Source: Triglochin maritima
Taxonomy: Eukaryota > Streptophyta > Magnoliopsida > Alismatales > Juncaginaceae
Direction of reading: 5' to 3'
Assembly: GCA_963682175.1 (NCBI GenBank)
Contig: OY821779.1
Location: 5,096,501-5,160,500, forward strand
DNA: 64,000 nt
The stretch's first letter is position 1, and each line of letters starts with the position of its first letter. Shown in pieces: positions 37,364 through 48,089 of this stretch. The notes under the pieces are model-generated. The model was not told the origin of the DNA and did not search any database. It was given only the letters and a program-made list of their open reading frames with translations. Made by a program: the position numbers and the translations under genes.

Positions 37364-37466
37364 GTGTTACAGCTTGTGTGAGCCACCCATATTACAGCTT
37401 GTGTGAGTAACATGAGATCAGGGTGTTACAGCTTGTGTGAGTCGCTCATATTACAACTTGTGTGAG
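37364..37466 (+). repeat. Four-copy TTACAGCTTGTGTGAG repeat inside the LTR-type element
   Basis: TTACAGCTTGTGTGAG or a one-base variant occurs four times, alternating between GGTG- and CATA-led copies. The true unit is therefore a two-part block of about 55-60 bp present twice. Confidence 0.85.
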
Positions 37467-37965
37467 CACCAGAAGATCAAATCTGTATCTATGACGTGGA
37501 AGTGTGCGCGATCCTCTCTGAACCCTCATGTTTTGTTTTGTTGCGAGTGTGGGTGTGTCGCGTACTCTCCATAAGATCGAGTGTGCCCGCGGTAAGTTCC
37601 CTCGATGAACCTAATATTGTTGTTGGTCAGACAGATGCCCTTCAGTACCCTGGATGTGGAAGGTTTTATTTGCACTCTTGTATGTCATGTTATAATATTA
37701 TGATAGGTTCATTGCACTGTGCTTTCATATGCATATAGGAGGATTTGGTATACGAGGTTTCCTCATGGAAACTCAGGTATTGTTATTTCATTTGCATTTC
37801 AGAACCTCAATAGGTGCTGAATGGGTAGCGACTGAGGACGAGCACACTCTGGGATCGGATCCTCCAGTCTTACTTTCCTAGGTCGTATGATTACTTTTAT
37901 TTATATTGCTCGCGTACTATGATGTAATCATACTTTTTTTGGAAACTCTTGTGTAATGATACACC

Positions 37966-38246
37966 TAGGGTTGAGCATCGGTCCGGTCCGGTCCGGACCG
38001 GACCGGACCGGAAAAAAAATTTAGGTCCGGACTGGAAACCGGATCGGACCGGAAAAAATTCGGATAGGCGGACCGAAGACCAGACCGGACCGGTTCGGTC
38101 CAAAAACCCGATTTTTTACCTTAAATTTTAAAAAAAATTGGACCGGACCGGATCCAAATTTTTTTTTCGGTCCAGACCGGAACCCGGACCGGTTGGTTCC
38201 GGTCCGGTCCAAAAACCTGGACCGGACCGGGTTTTGCTCACCCCTA
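37966..38246. mobile_element. 281-bp hAT MITE with perfect 8-bp target duplication
   Basis: The target duplication GATACACC is present at 37958-37965 and 38247-38254 without mismatch. The termini TAGGGTTGAGCATCGG and (inverted) TAGGGGTGAGCAAAACC form imperfect TIRs. The interior is almost entirely CCGGTCC/GGACCGG repeats on both strands, so the whole element can fold on itself. There is no coding capacity. It is inserted in the LTR-type element and is therefore younger than it. Confidence 0.88.
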
Positions 38247-39289
38247 GATACACCGTTTGAATATTTTTATGAGTAAAGTTTCCGCTCTTTCTGATCTTAT
38301 TACTTGTGATGTTTTGTTTAAATTTTTCGTTGTTTTCGGAACATTACAAAACGTACTTAGATATTTTTGTGATGATCTTGTAATGTAATCGTTGAGGCAT
38401 TAGATAATAGCGTTGCACATGTTTAAACTCGTGGAACCCCACTTAACAATTGCAATCGCACATGACATGCTCGTTAAAAATATAGAGTTGTTGGTTGAGA
38501 TTACATTAAAAAAGGTTATGAAAGAGACGTCAAAGCCAATAAGTACCTTGCCTTGAAAAGTTTAACACCATAAGTCTATGTTTTTTCATACCTATGATCA
38601 CAGCGTAGTCATGCTTATCTATAATTTATATAAGATTAATGAGACTTATTAAAGAGTTTTGTATTAACACATCGTATAGACTACCTTGTGTTTCATGCAA
38701 AACTGTTGAAATGTGCCTTGATCAAGAATAGATAATGTTATGGCACCCCTAGTCACAACATTTTGTGGCAGTCACAAACCTAGAGAAATACACAGGTTAC
38801 TATTTGTACAACCAAACCATTTTATCTTGTTGGTGTTTAAAAGAAATCCACAAAAAATCAAAATCCTAAGAAATTAACAATCCAAGTATGTCAAAATCCG
38901 AAAATATCTATACTAAATCCAAGAGAGTCGTCCAACACACACGTAGCACCACTTAATTAACCGTAACAATTAGACCACTAACCATTTATAATAATAAAAA
39001 AATGATACCCGTTAACAAATTATAGTCGTATTCAACTTTCAAAAAAACAAAAAACAAATTATAGATATCTTTTGGGCTCCAACCTTGCGTTACAATGGAG
39101 CTTCCAACGTCGCAGACTCGCAGTGGCTTAAAATAACGGAAAGAAGTCCAACGCACCATTGGGGACAGTAATACAAAAACTTTTCAACTCCCCAACTCAA
39201 GTTCTTCTGAGCATCTATTCAACACATTATTGCATCCAAATTCTTCTTGAGAGATAGTTGTAAGTGTAGGGGTTTAAGCGAGAATATGA

Positions 39290-39510
39290 GATAAAGAGAG
39301 ATGTATAAAAACTAAAAAAATATCTATACATTTCGGTTCTCGAGTTGGTTTGGTTTAGAACCAAATCCGATCGGAGTTGGTCGGTTCTAAATTTTCCATA
39401 ATCGAATTCAACCCAAATACGAAAAACTCAATCCAATCCGACCCAATCGGTTTAATTTGGATCGGTCTTCGATTTCAAGTAAACTCATGTGCACCGTTAA
39501 GCCAACCAAA
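39290..39510. mobile_element. Possible hAT fragment upstream of HPAT
   Basis: Words CCGATC, CCGACCCAATCGG and TCGGTT recur on both strands. The right edge CTCATGTGCACCGTTAA resembles the inverted terminus of the hAT element at 42455-42961. The left terminus and target duplication were not found. It lies within about 130 bp of the HPAT start codon. Confidence 0.3.
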
Positions 39511-39636
39511 CGGACCCTACCACCTTCTTAAAAAAAACAGAACCACTTTTTAATCCCAAACAAAACCAAAGCAAAGTCGTCTTCTTCCCTTCCCTTCCCT
39601 TCCATCCCCACCAAACCCAAAACCCACTAACCCACC

Positions 39637-40334
39637 ATGAGCTGCGAGGTTCTATTCTACACCCTCCTCATCACCATCTCCATCGCCCTCCTCACCTACA
39701 ACATCATCGCGTCCTCAGTGGCGCCTCTCCGCACCGACTTCCCAGGCCCACGCTCGCTCCTCTCGTCCCACCCGGGATTCCTCTCCATCGACCCCGTCGT
39801 CGTCGAGGACCCCACCAACCACCTCCGACGCTTCCACACCGCCGTCACCTCGTCGGGGTCTCTCTACAACGCGTGGCAGTGCCGGGTCATGTACTACTGG
39901 TTCAAGAAGCAGAGGGGGGTCGGGAAGGAGATGGGAGGGTTTACCAGGGTTTTGCACTCCGGGAAGGCGGATGAGTTGGTCGGTGAGATCCCCACGTTTG
40001 TCGCCGATCCCTTGCCGGAAGGGATGGATAAGGTGAGGGTTTGTTCTGGGCTGCGTTGACTTGGGTGGAGGGGTTGTGATGGGAATTCAAGGGATCGGAA
40101 TTTGTAAGATAGTTTGAAGTGTCGATAATTTCGGTTAAGTAGATCGGAATTTGTTAGACTATTTATTAAAGTGTTAGGAATTTAGGTTTGGGGTCTGATT
40201 TTGAGAGACGATTTAAGGTGTCGACAATTTAGTTTAAGGGGTTGAAATTCGTTTGGCAGTCTAAAAGAGTCAATAATCCATTTATCTGTTTATATTTCTT
40301 GATACTTAGGAAAATCCAAGGGGTCGAGATCTAG

Positions 40335-40381
<47 letters not shown>

Positions 40382-43228
40382 TCATGGTTTTAGAATCCAA
40401 AAAAATCAACAATGTAGGGGCTTGAAAACCAAAAAAAAACTTTACTGACCAAGCAAAATCCCAAAACCTAGTGGTCACACGACCGCTCTCTATATTCATG
40501 GGTTTTGTTTATGGGCTTCATGCTAATTGGATGATATGATTTGTCTTCATGTTGAGTTGGGCTCTCAGTTGTTTGTCCTTATGGTTTGTTTGTTTGTTCT
40601 TTCTGGATTTTGCTTCTGTTGTTGAATTGTATTGTGTGGTGGCCAATTATTTAACGTTCTACACGTAGCCTCTTGTTACAGTTTGAAGATTTACGTAGTA
40701 GGTATTGGAGTTGCGTAGGATGCAATTCATGTGTTGTGCATAGAAGTTTTGATGATGTCCTTGACTGTTTTGGTCCAGATCTTATGCTTTATAAAAGAGT
40801 TTTTACCTAATTATCTTTGAATTGGCTACTGTGATTAGTAACATGACAGATGTCAGGATTTGTGCTTGACTTGTTTTGTTTGACTAGTGGTACTGGTCCC
40901 CCATGCCATCCATGCTCTAGTTTTTACCTTAACTGCTCGTGTATTTGTATAAGACTTCAAATTTATGAAAACTGTACAAAATTAAACTAATGCCCCCACC
41001 TCCATCATTTTTCCCCTTCAAACGAGCTTACATATTTTCTGAAAAAATCAAAACATGACCAAGTTGTTTTTGTGAGAAGTGATCTGGTTTCATTTATCCA
41101 GAGGAAGGTTTGAACAAGTCATTTGCAAAAATATTCTTCTGAGCAATAATAACTGATAACTTAAAAATATCACTTACGTGTTCTATTCATTTCATTCTAC
41201 ATCTCGTCGCATTACTTGTCTTACAGGAGTAGTTTTCTGGAGCTTGGAGGGTAATCTTATTCTGATAAGTACTTTATCATTTTTTCTTCTCAGGGTTACG
41301 TGGTTCTAAATAGACCTTGGGCGTTTGTTCAGTGGCTTCGGAGTGCTGAAATCAAAGAAGAGTGAGAATATTATAGGACATATTTTTAAAGTGGTAATTT
41401 TACTCTTTTTTTGCAATTAATAACAATTTCTGCAGTTATATCTTGATGGCAGAACCTGATCATATTATTGTTAAGCCTATACCAAACCTAGCCAGAGATG
41501 GTCAGGGAGCTGCATTCCCATTCTTTTACATTGAACCTAAAAAGTACCAAGACGTTTTAAGGAAATTCTACCCTGCGGACAGAGGGCCCATAACCAATAT
41601 CGATCCCATAGGAAATTCTCCTGTTATTATAGATAAGGTGTGCATCTATCTGGTAATGATATATATATTCAATGGAAACTATATTTCCTTTTCTCTATCT
41701 TAAATTGTTTCATTACCTTTAGGTGTCCCTCAAGAAGGTAGCCCCTACATGGATGAATATCTCTTTGGCAATGAAGAATGATCCTGAAGCAGATAAGGCT
41801 TTTGGTTGGGTGCTTGAGATGTGAGAATGACACAACATAGTTTCCTGTTTAGTTTATTTGTATTTAGTTATTCTCCTAGATCTGAAAATAAAACAAACAT
41901 ATCATTAAATGAATCTGTAATTATAATTATGCATCTTTCACTGACAAATAGGTATGCATATGCCGTTGCTTCTGCCCTCCATGGTGTAGGGAACACCTTG
42001 CACAAAGATTTCATGATTCAGGTATTATGCTCATCATAAATTATTTTAGTTATTCTCTTTGAGGAAAATTACCACGATTTACTGCAGCCTCCCTGGGACA
42101 CAGACGTTGGTGCAAAATACATTATCCATTATACATATGGATGTGACTTTGATAAACAGGTAATTGTTTATCTTCATCTTTTGGTTATCCAATCCAAAGG
42201 AATTTCCAGTTGAAGAATGTTTCACAAAAACTGAATTTTCCTATTATTTCTTGTGTCTACCAGGGTAAGTTGACATACGGAAAGATTGGTGAATGGAGGT
42301 TCGACAAAAGATCTTATACAAATAGCGTGCCTCCAAAGAACCTTCCACTACCCCCTGCTGGAGTCCCAGAAAGTGTGGTATGACTGCTTCATAATGCAAT
42401 AAGTAGTTAGCTACAATAGATGTGTTTTTTAGCTTACATTGGCTGCATCGTGCATAGGGGTGCACGTGGGTCGGGTTGGGTCGGGTTTGGGCCTCAACCC
42501 GACCCAACCCGAAATTTTCGGGTTGGGAAAAAATCCAACCCGAACCCGAACCCGAACCGGTTCGGGTTCAACCCAACCCGACCCGAAATTTTCGGGTTGG
42601 GTCGGGTTGGGTCGGGTTGAACCCGAATTTGGAAATTTTTGGGTTGGGTTGGGTTGAATCGGGGTTATTTTCGGGTTGGGTCGGGTTTATTTTCGGGTTG
42701 GGTCGGGTTGGATCGGGTTTATTTGGGAAAAAATTAAAAAAATAATAAAAAAAAATAAAAAAAATAAAAAAAAAATAAAAATCGGGTTCGGGTTGGGTTG
42801 GGTCAACCCGACCCCCTCAACCCGAACCCGACCCGAAAATTCGGGTTTTTGATTTTCCCAACCCGACCCGACCCGAACCCCTCCTCAACCCGACCCAACC
42901 CGACCCGACCAGTCGGGTTCGGGTTGGGTTTCGGGTTGAACCCAACCCATGTGCACCCCTAATCGTGCATGTTGGTGATTTTTTTAATTTTTTTATTATC
43001 AATCAGATTTGCATTCCAAATAGAACCTTCGTAGTCCATGCATGTACTAGGAAAAATGCACGACAAGTCATAGACATATAGTTCTTTGTTTGAACTAACA
43101 CAACTCATTTTTACAACTTACTCTTAAGCACATTCATACCAAATCGTGTTGGTTCTAATTTCCAGGTTACTCTAGTCAAAATGGTGAATGAAGCAACAGA
43201 AAATATACCCAACTGGGGAATATCATAA
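39637..43228 (+). CDS. HPAT: Hydroxyproline O-arabinosyltransferase (8 exons)
   Basis: Exons 39637-40032, 41294-41361, 41436-41637, 41723-41820, 41952-42021, 42088-42159, 42264-42377 and 43166-43228 join in frame to 360 residues, all with GT-AG borders. Residues about 5-27 (LFYTLLITISIALLTYNIIA) form a type II signal anchor for the Golgi. The lumenal part has the HPAT landmarks: LYNAWQCRVMYYWFKK, MGGFTRVLHSGK, GYVVLNRPWAFVQWL, LMAEPDHI (EPD at about 161-163, the presumed nucleotide-sugar/metal motif), NIDPIGNSPVII, FGWVLEMYAYA, HYTYGCDFD, LTYGKIGEWRFDKRS and VTLVKMVNEAT. This GT95-type enzyme adds the first beta-arabinose to hydroxyproline in extensins and small secreted peptides such as CLE peptides. 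Length matches the family (~360). Intron 1 holds a GA microsatellite and intron 7 a hAT element. Which HPAT paralogue it is cannot be settled here. Confidence 0.95.
40339..40378. repeat. GA microsatellite, 20 units, in HPAT intron 1
   Basis: An uninterrupted run of 20 GA units lies about 300 bp after the exon 1 donor. Confidence 0.95.
42455..42961. mobile_element. 507-bp hAT element in HPAT intron 7, perfect 8-bp target duplication
   Basis: The target duplication ATCGTGCA flanks the element at 42447-42454 and 42962-42969 without mismatch. The termini TAGGGGTGCACGTGGGT and (inverted) TAGGGGTGCACATGGGT differ at one base in 17. Both arms are arrays of CGGGTTGGGT and AACCCGACCC, separated by an A-rich core at about 42725-42780, giving a long foldback. 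No transposase is encoded. It lies in sense-strand intron 7 and leaves the splice sites intact. Confidence 0.92.
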
Positions 43229-43854
43229 CATGCTCTCCTTGAATCTCCAATTGAACAGCAACAGATGCCAATGCAAGACAATATAGCTTATTCTTTTGTT
43301 CATGATAGGGAAGGCTGGAAGAAAGTGTATAGAATTGAGAGTTAGAGGCAAACATGTTTCCCTGAATTGATGGGCTTCATTCAGATTTTCTGGATATCAT
43401 TTCTCTGTTTACCTTTTCTCAACAAGTTTATTACATACGTACACAGCTATATTCTTCTGAATAGAAGGATAAGCCCCGGAATAACAGCAAACATGGAGCA
43501 CTGTTTTCTATTTGTGAGTAAAGTTTTTGTATTGTGCTTGAGTTTCTTTTTTGTTTGGTTGATAGAAATAGATGATGGATAGAATACTAAATTGATTTCT
43601 TTAAGGTGTTATTGGTTTGTAAGAAGTAAAAATAAACTTAGAACTTGATTTTGTTGATTTTAGAGTGGAAAAGAGTATAAATCTCCGTGGAACTCAAGTT
43701 TCAGTAATTTTGAAGTTTCTTTACGAACTTATCTCTTTAATGTTATTTTTGGAATTCAATCGCCCTGTTTTCTTTTTTTCTCTTCTGCAAATTACTCACT
43801 GATATAATCCGAGCTTTAAAAAAATTATTTTTTGCCTATTATTCCAACCCGAAA

Positions 43855-44391
43855 ACCAAGGTTGTTAATCGTGTCATGTCAAGTGTTATATATAAACTTT
43901 AGGTAGTGTCATATCCGACCCATTTAATAATCGTGTTACTAGGCTTCTGTTGTATCTAACCCGTTTATAATCGTATTGTCATATTCAACTCATTTATACA
44001 CGATAATTAAATGGGTTACTTCGTGTACACATTTAACACGACTACCGTTTACACCATTAAACAATAATTCATACACAATTAGTTCTGTTTGTTACACGAA
44101 TATCATATTGCATGATTGCACACCACCCGTTCATTATAATTTATAACTTATATATTACTTGTAGACTTGTCGGTATTAGTCGTGTAGTATTTGTAATCGT
44201 GTACCTAATTACTCGATTACTTGTCGTGTTTTATCGTGTGTTAATCGTTTTTGGAGCAAAAATCTATATCCAACTCATTTAATAATCGTGTTGTCATATT
44301 CAACTCATTTATTAATCGTGTTCAAATTCGCAATTCATATCCGTTAAGTTCGTGTCGTGTAATCGTGTTTCGTGCAAAATTGACAGTCCTA
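43855..44391. mobile_element. Degenerate hAT-like element with ATCGTGTT subterminal repeats
   Basis: ATCGTGTT/AACACGA-type words and the phrase CATATTCAACTCATTTA recur many times. The edges AAGGTTGTTAATCGTG and (inverted) TAGGACTGTCAATTTTG look like diverged TIRs. No target duplication remains. A related, more decayed copy is at 55735-56135. Confidence 0.45.
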
Positions 44392-45011
44392 CTAAAGGGT
44401 AATGAATATTGAGACCCTTAATGAAACTTGAGACCTGAGTATTTATCATTGTTATTCACACAAGAGTCTTGATACAGGACGTGTTTCACGTCACCATCTA
44501 TGTCATCATTTGTGGGTTTTTATTTTATAGTTTAAAAATATAATTTCCGATAAAGTAAGAAACGATTAATTCTTTGTTAGAAAACACTTTAAATGCAAAG
44601 AAGAAATTTTATGTCCCGTGGTGTGACGTATCAGTCTTACGTTGGGACACACATCTATACATTTTGGAAGGTTAATGAACACGTGCATTTGGAAACCAAC
44701 AGATACCTAAATTATCACGTAATCATGTTTGAAAACAAATTAAATATCTGATAAATGACTTCACGTACATGCAATATAAAAGAATCATATCTCGTTATGC
44801 TCTGATGCTGTCCTAAAAGATAAATTACGTGTTAAAAAGAGTTCATAAAACATTTATCGAGGTTTGATCCCCACACTTCTCGGTGCGGGTGAACTTGCAT
44901 GTCTCCATCATCGACAGTTCTACACTGCCATAGTGCTGCTTATTCCTACGGGTTTTTCTGGGAAACATGGGAGTATGGGACCCTTGATCTTGGATATATC
45001 TATACGTCTCT

Positions 45012-45753
45012 TCTTAGGGCCACCCTTAGGCCACCCTTAACGGGTCGGGCGCGAGGGCTCCCCTTAACGGGGAGGGCGCCTGTCGGGCAAGCGCCCGCCC
45101 GGGTGGCCAATCGGGTGCCGGAGCACCCGATTTGGCGCCCGGGCGCCCATCGGGCAGGGGGCACGTGTCCCCCCCCCCCGTTCGTCGGATTTTTTATTTT
45201 TTTAGTGGATGTTTTGTTATTAAAGTTAATTGATAATGTATTGGGTATTTTTAGTAACGTGAGGGGATAAATTTTTATTATTGTGGTAACGGGTTGGATT
45301 ACAATGAGTTTTTTTACAAGTGATGAAGATTCAAAATTTTCTAGATCAAACAATTTCAACATCCAAAAAATTTCCAATATGGTCTAAGATGTATTGTGAG
45401 TGAGACCTCCGAACGACCTGTCGAGGTGGTTTAATAGTATGGTCTAAGATGGTTAACCCATGGTCTAACACATATGGTTAATGTTAATTGATTTAATAGT
45501 TTGAGTTAAATAGTTTGAATTAATATTATGTAAAATGTAATTTGTTAAACGTGGTGTAAGAATTAAAATTGTTTAATTAATAAATGATGTGGAGGAAAGA
45601 GAGTGTAGGGTGAGTGTGGTAGCCCGGGGATGATTAAGGGGAGTTTTTGGGTGGGCGAGGTGAGCTAACGTGGCGGAGAGAGAAGCTGACGTGGCGGAGA
45701 GAGGGAGCAGGGCGCCCGGGGTAGCCCGGGCATGGTTAAACATGCTCTTATGA
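45012..45753. mobile_element. GC-rich foldback element, copy 2 (PIF/Harbinger-like flanks)
   Basis: TTA directly precedes GGGCCACCC at the left and follows CATGCTC at the right, which fits a 3-bp TTA target duplication. The left ~165 bp are extremely GC-rich with repeated inverted words (GGGCGCC, GCGCCCG, CACCCGAT/ATCGGGTG). The right end has GGGCGCCCGGGGTAGCCCGGG. The interior shares GGTAACGGGTTGGATTA and GAGACCTCCGAACGACCTGTCGA with the region at 13300-13450. No coding frame is credible. I infer a non-autonomous DNA transposon; the TIRs are weak. Confidence 0.5.
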
Positions 45754-45895
45754 TATGAATCACCCACGTGGCTTTTTCTATTTTTATACATCATATAAAT
45801 CTAAAAAAGGTAAGGTTCCCTGGCAATTAATAATTAGACAGTGGCCCAATAAGCCTCCAATGTTTTTTAGAACAAAATACACATTTCTTTGCTGC

Positions 45896-45903
45896 CTATA
45901 TAC
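45896..45903 (+). promoter_or_regulatory. TATA-like box of the secreted-peptide gene
   Basis: CTATATAC lies 47 bp upstream of the ATG at 45943. A start about 30 bp downstream would give a leader of only about 15 nt. Confidence 0.35.
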
Positions 45904-45942
45904 TCCATTGCTCTTCCATTTCTAACACCCAACAATCTCCAA

Positions 45943-46416
45943 ATGAATCCCTCAGTGCCTTCCATTCTCCTTATTCTTCTGCTTCACTCACTCATCCCCA
46001 TAGCACAAGGTAAGCAAAGCCCACTAACACCTTCATAACTCATATAAACCAGATGCATACAACATATTGTGTCAGGGTCAAGACTTGTATTCTGCTTGTT
46101 TCAGGAAGAAGAATGGAAGGAAATACAAGATATACCTTGTTGAAGAAAACCCATGTTGCTTTTGTACTATCTTGATCCTCTTCTCTTTTCTTTTCTTTGC
46201 TAGTTCTTATATGCATGTATATAGTAGGACTGTCAACATTTTTTTTAGTTGGCAGGAAGTGGAAGTGTTGTTGGAGATGTTGCATGCAGAGCTCATGTGT
46301 TTTGTTCAAGTTGCACTAAGAATAGGAGGGTATGGAGATTGCACCATAGACACAGGATCCCAGTGTTTCATGAAGATTACTATGGACCAACAAAGCACAA
46401 GACCAGGCACCATTGA
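45943..46416 (+). CDS. Secreted signalling-peptide precursor candidate, RGF/GLV-like C terminus (2 exons)
   Basis: Exons 45943-46009 and 46256-46416 join across a split Gly codon (donor CAAG/GTAAGC, acceptor TTGGCAG) to give 75 residues. Residues 1-22 form a strong signal peptide (MNPSVPSILLILLLHSLIPI, then AQG). The mature part has three Cys (33, 39, 42; CxxxxxCxxC), a basic stretch (KNRR, HHRHR) and the C-terminal 13 residues DYYGPTKHKTRHH. Root meristem growth factor/GOLVEN peptides are 13-residue C-terminal ends starting with sulfated Asp-Tyr and closing near His-Asn. Here D1, Y2, P5, H8, R11 and H12 agree with the RGF1-type spacing, but PP at 9-10 and the terminal Asn are absent. Other secreted small-peptide families remain possible. 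The gene would be missed by single-frame ORF finding, because the intron breaks it. Confidence 0.6.
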
Positions 46417-46419
46417 AAT

Positions 46420-48080
46420 TTTATTTCCTTCTATTTTTTAGAGCTGATTTTGTGGACAACATATGGGAAGATTATTGGAAAACCAATCATATATTTGACA
46501 TTTTTGCAAATATTAATATGCGACTCTTTTGTTGGTCTTCATTATCTATATTTGAGTTCTTTTCTCTTATTTTGGAGAGTTGGCAGTGAGAATTTTGGTT
46601 GAGAACTTAAAATTTAAAAATGAACAATATTGCGTTTAGTTTGGCGATGATATCACTAATGGTTTTAGGTAAACTAAGTGGGTAATGTGAATAATTGTGA
46701 TAGAAGAAAAACTTTCAGCTGTTGCAACTTGCAAGGTTAATAAATATATCAATGATTAGAGCAACTTTGAACCTAGAAAAATTAGTTATATATCACTATC
46801 AGTTTGGGTGATATAAAATCAATTTTAGAGGCTTCCACTGTTCTTTAAGTTTCACTTGGGATGTGATGCTATAAGAACCAAGGTTAAACAATATATAGTT
46901 ATTACGATTGCACTAGTCATATGATAACTTATCAAACTGTTCAGCAATGCTTGTCCTATAGGAAGACATAATGAGATTAGTGGTTAGACATCATTGCAGA
47001 ATGTGTTGCAGATTTCTAGGGTTGGCCACCTTTTGGTGTTCATGAAATGTCAAGATCTATCATTAGTTAATCAGTACTAGCTAATAATGCAATGGCAATG
47101 CCTATGATTGGGCAGTCCATCACTTGCGCAGCCGCACTCACAAAAAGTCACAACTGCCAACAAATGAAATTCCTGATACTTCACCATGTAGCAAGATAGC
47201 ATAACTTTTTATAATACGAACTCTCACGAGTCGATGGTTGGTTTCCCATCTACACTGTTTGTTAGAAAAGATAATCTCACGTTGCCAAGCACTAAAAGCT
47301 TGCAATCTCTAAAAGTCGGATCATTACCCTCATTTTCAGACTGTTTGCTAGATAAAATGGTTCCCAAATTTTCACACTTTTTCATATGAAATATCGGGCC
47401 TGTATGTTAATGTCAACTCATAGATTGTTGAGGAATAATATTGCAATGGTTGTTGACTTAAAGACTTAATAAGCACAAGTACACACAAAACAACTTTGTA
47501 GTTCCATATGCATCAAGAGAATTCGTCCTAAGTCGTCTGGGTAATATATTCAGTAAGCCACTTACTTTAACTTCACAATAACACCAAAAGCAGTTTAAAA
47601 TGGCGAAGGTCTGGAGAGGGCCAAGCTTTTAAACAAGTTCAAAACCCCAACTTTTTAACAATTTCAAAATCTAAACCAGGACCAACCAGATGGGTAGACG
47701 TCAAATCGATAGGTTCTAAGTGTCCAACCCACCACCCACTATTAAATCCACTTAAACATAATTCTAAGCAACCACACATAAAGCTATACCCTATTTATCA
47801 AGAGAACAGTGTATGCTTGCTCTTAGAAACTGTTGAAAAAAGTACATGCAAGTGAAAATCATCGGCCATGATATTTCAACTTGACTTCTAACCTCAAGGC
47901 ACATCCTCAACGTTTATAGACATATTGATTTCACATGCCTCGTATAGGAGAACATTATTCCACAACCATATCATCAACTATGATACCGGCACCTAATAAT
48001 CTTTGAATCATTATCATGACTCAAAATAAATTACATCTAATCATGTCTGAACGGAACCAACATTGACATGCATGAGCTTA
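46420..48080. other. Intergenic AT-rich DNA
   Basis: No protein signature, RNA gene or element with definable ends was found. The first ~150 bp are probably the 3' UTR of the peptide gene. Confidence 0.45.
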
Positions 48081-48089
48081 AACAATTCC

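Larger units (their letters stand above)
35690..38349 (+). mobile_element. Palindrome-rich LTR-type element, copy 1
   Basis: This shares ordered blocks with the minus strand of 50163-52296: GGAGGTGACGGTGGG (37144-37158), a TTTCCTCATGGAAACTCAGG block near 37760, GGGATCGGATCCTC (37851-37864) and an end reading GGAACATTACA (about 38339-38349). The 5' two thirds (35715-36020 and 36720-37060) are packed with GGTCGACCG, GGTTAACCG and TTCGACCG words. A TATA-like TCTATAAATAGG near 36195, then a leader and CTAGGTATGAATTTCGG near 36500, suggest U3/R/U5 organisation. No gag or pol is present. I infer a solo LTR or an LTR-only remnant with an undefined 5' end. Confidence 0.55.

Noticed and set aside
37897..38212. 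Frames with repeated DRTGP-like peptide on both strands
   Set aside because: They come from the CCGGTCC array of the 281-bp hAT MITE.
42420..42745. Overlapping plus frames with repeated GWVGLGRV-like peptide
   Set aside because: They are translations of the foldback arrays of the hAT element at 42455-42961.
44840..44895. GGTTTGATCCCCACACTTC resembling a tRNA T arm
   Set aside because: No acceptor, D or anticodon arm could be paired with it.
45000..45377. 125-codon minus frame and opposing 123-codon plus frame
   Set aside because: Both cross the GC-rich foldback, where stops are rare by composition; no domain is recognisable.
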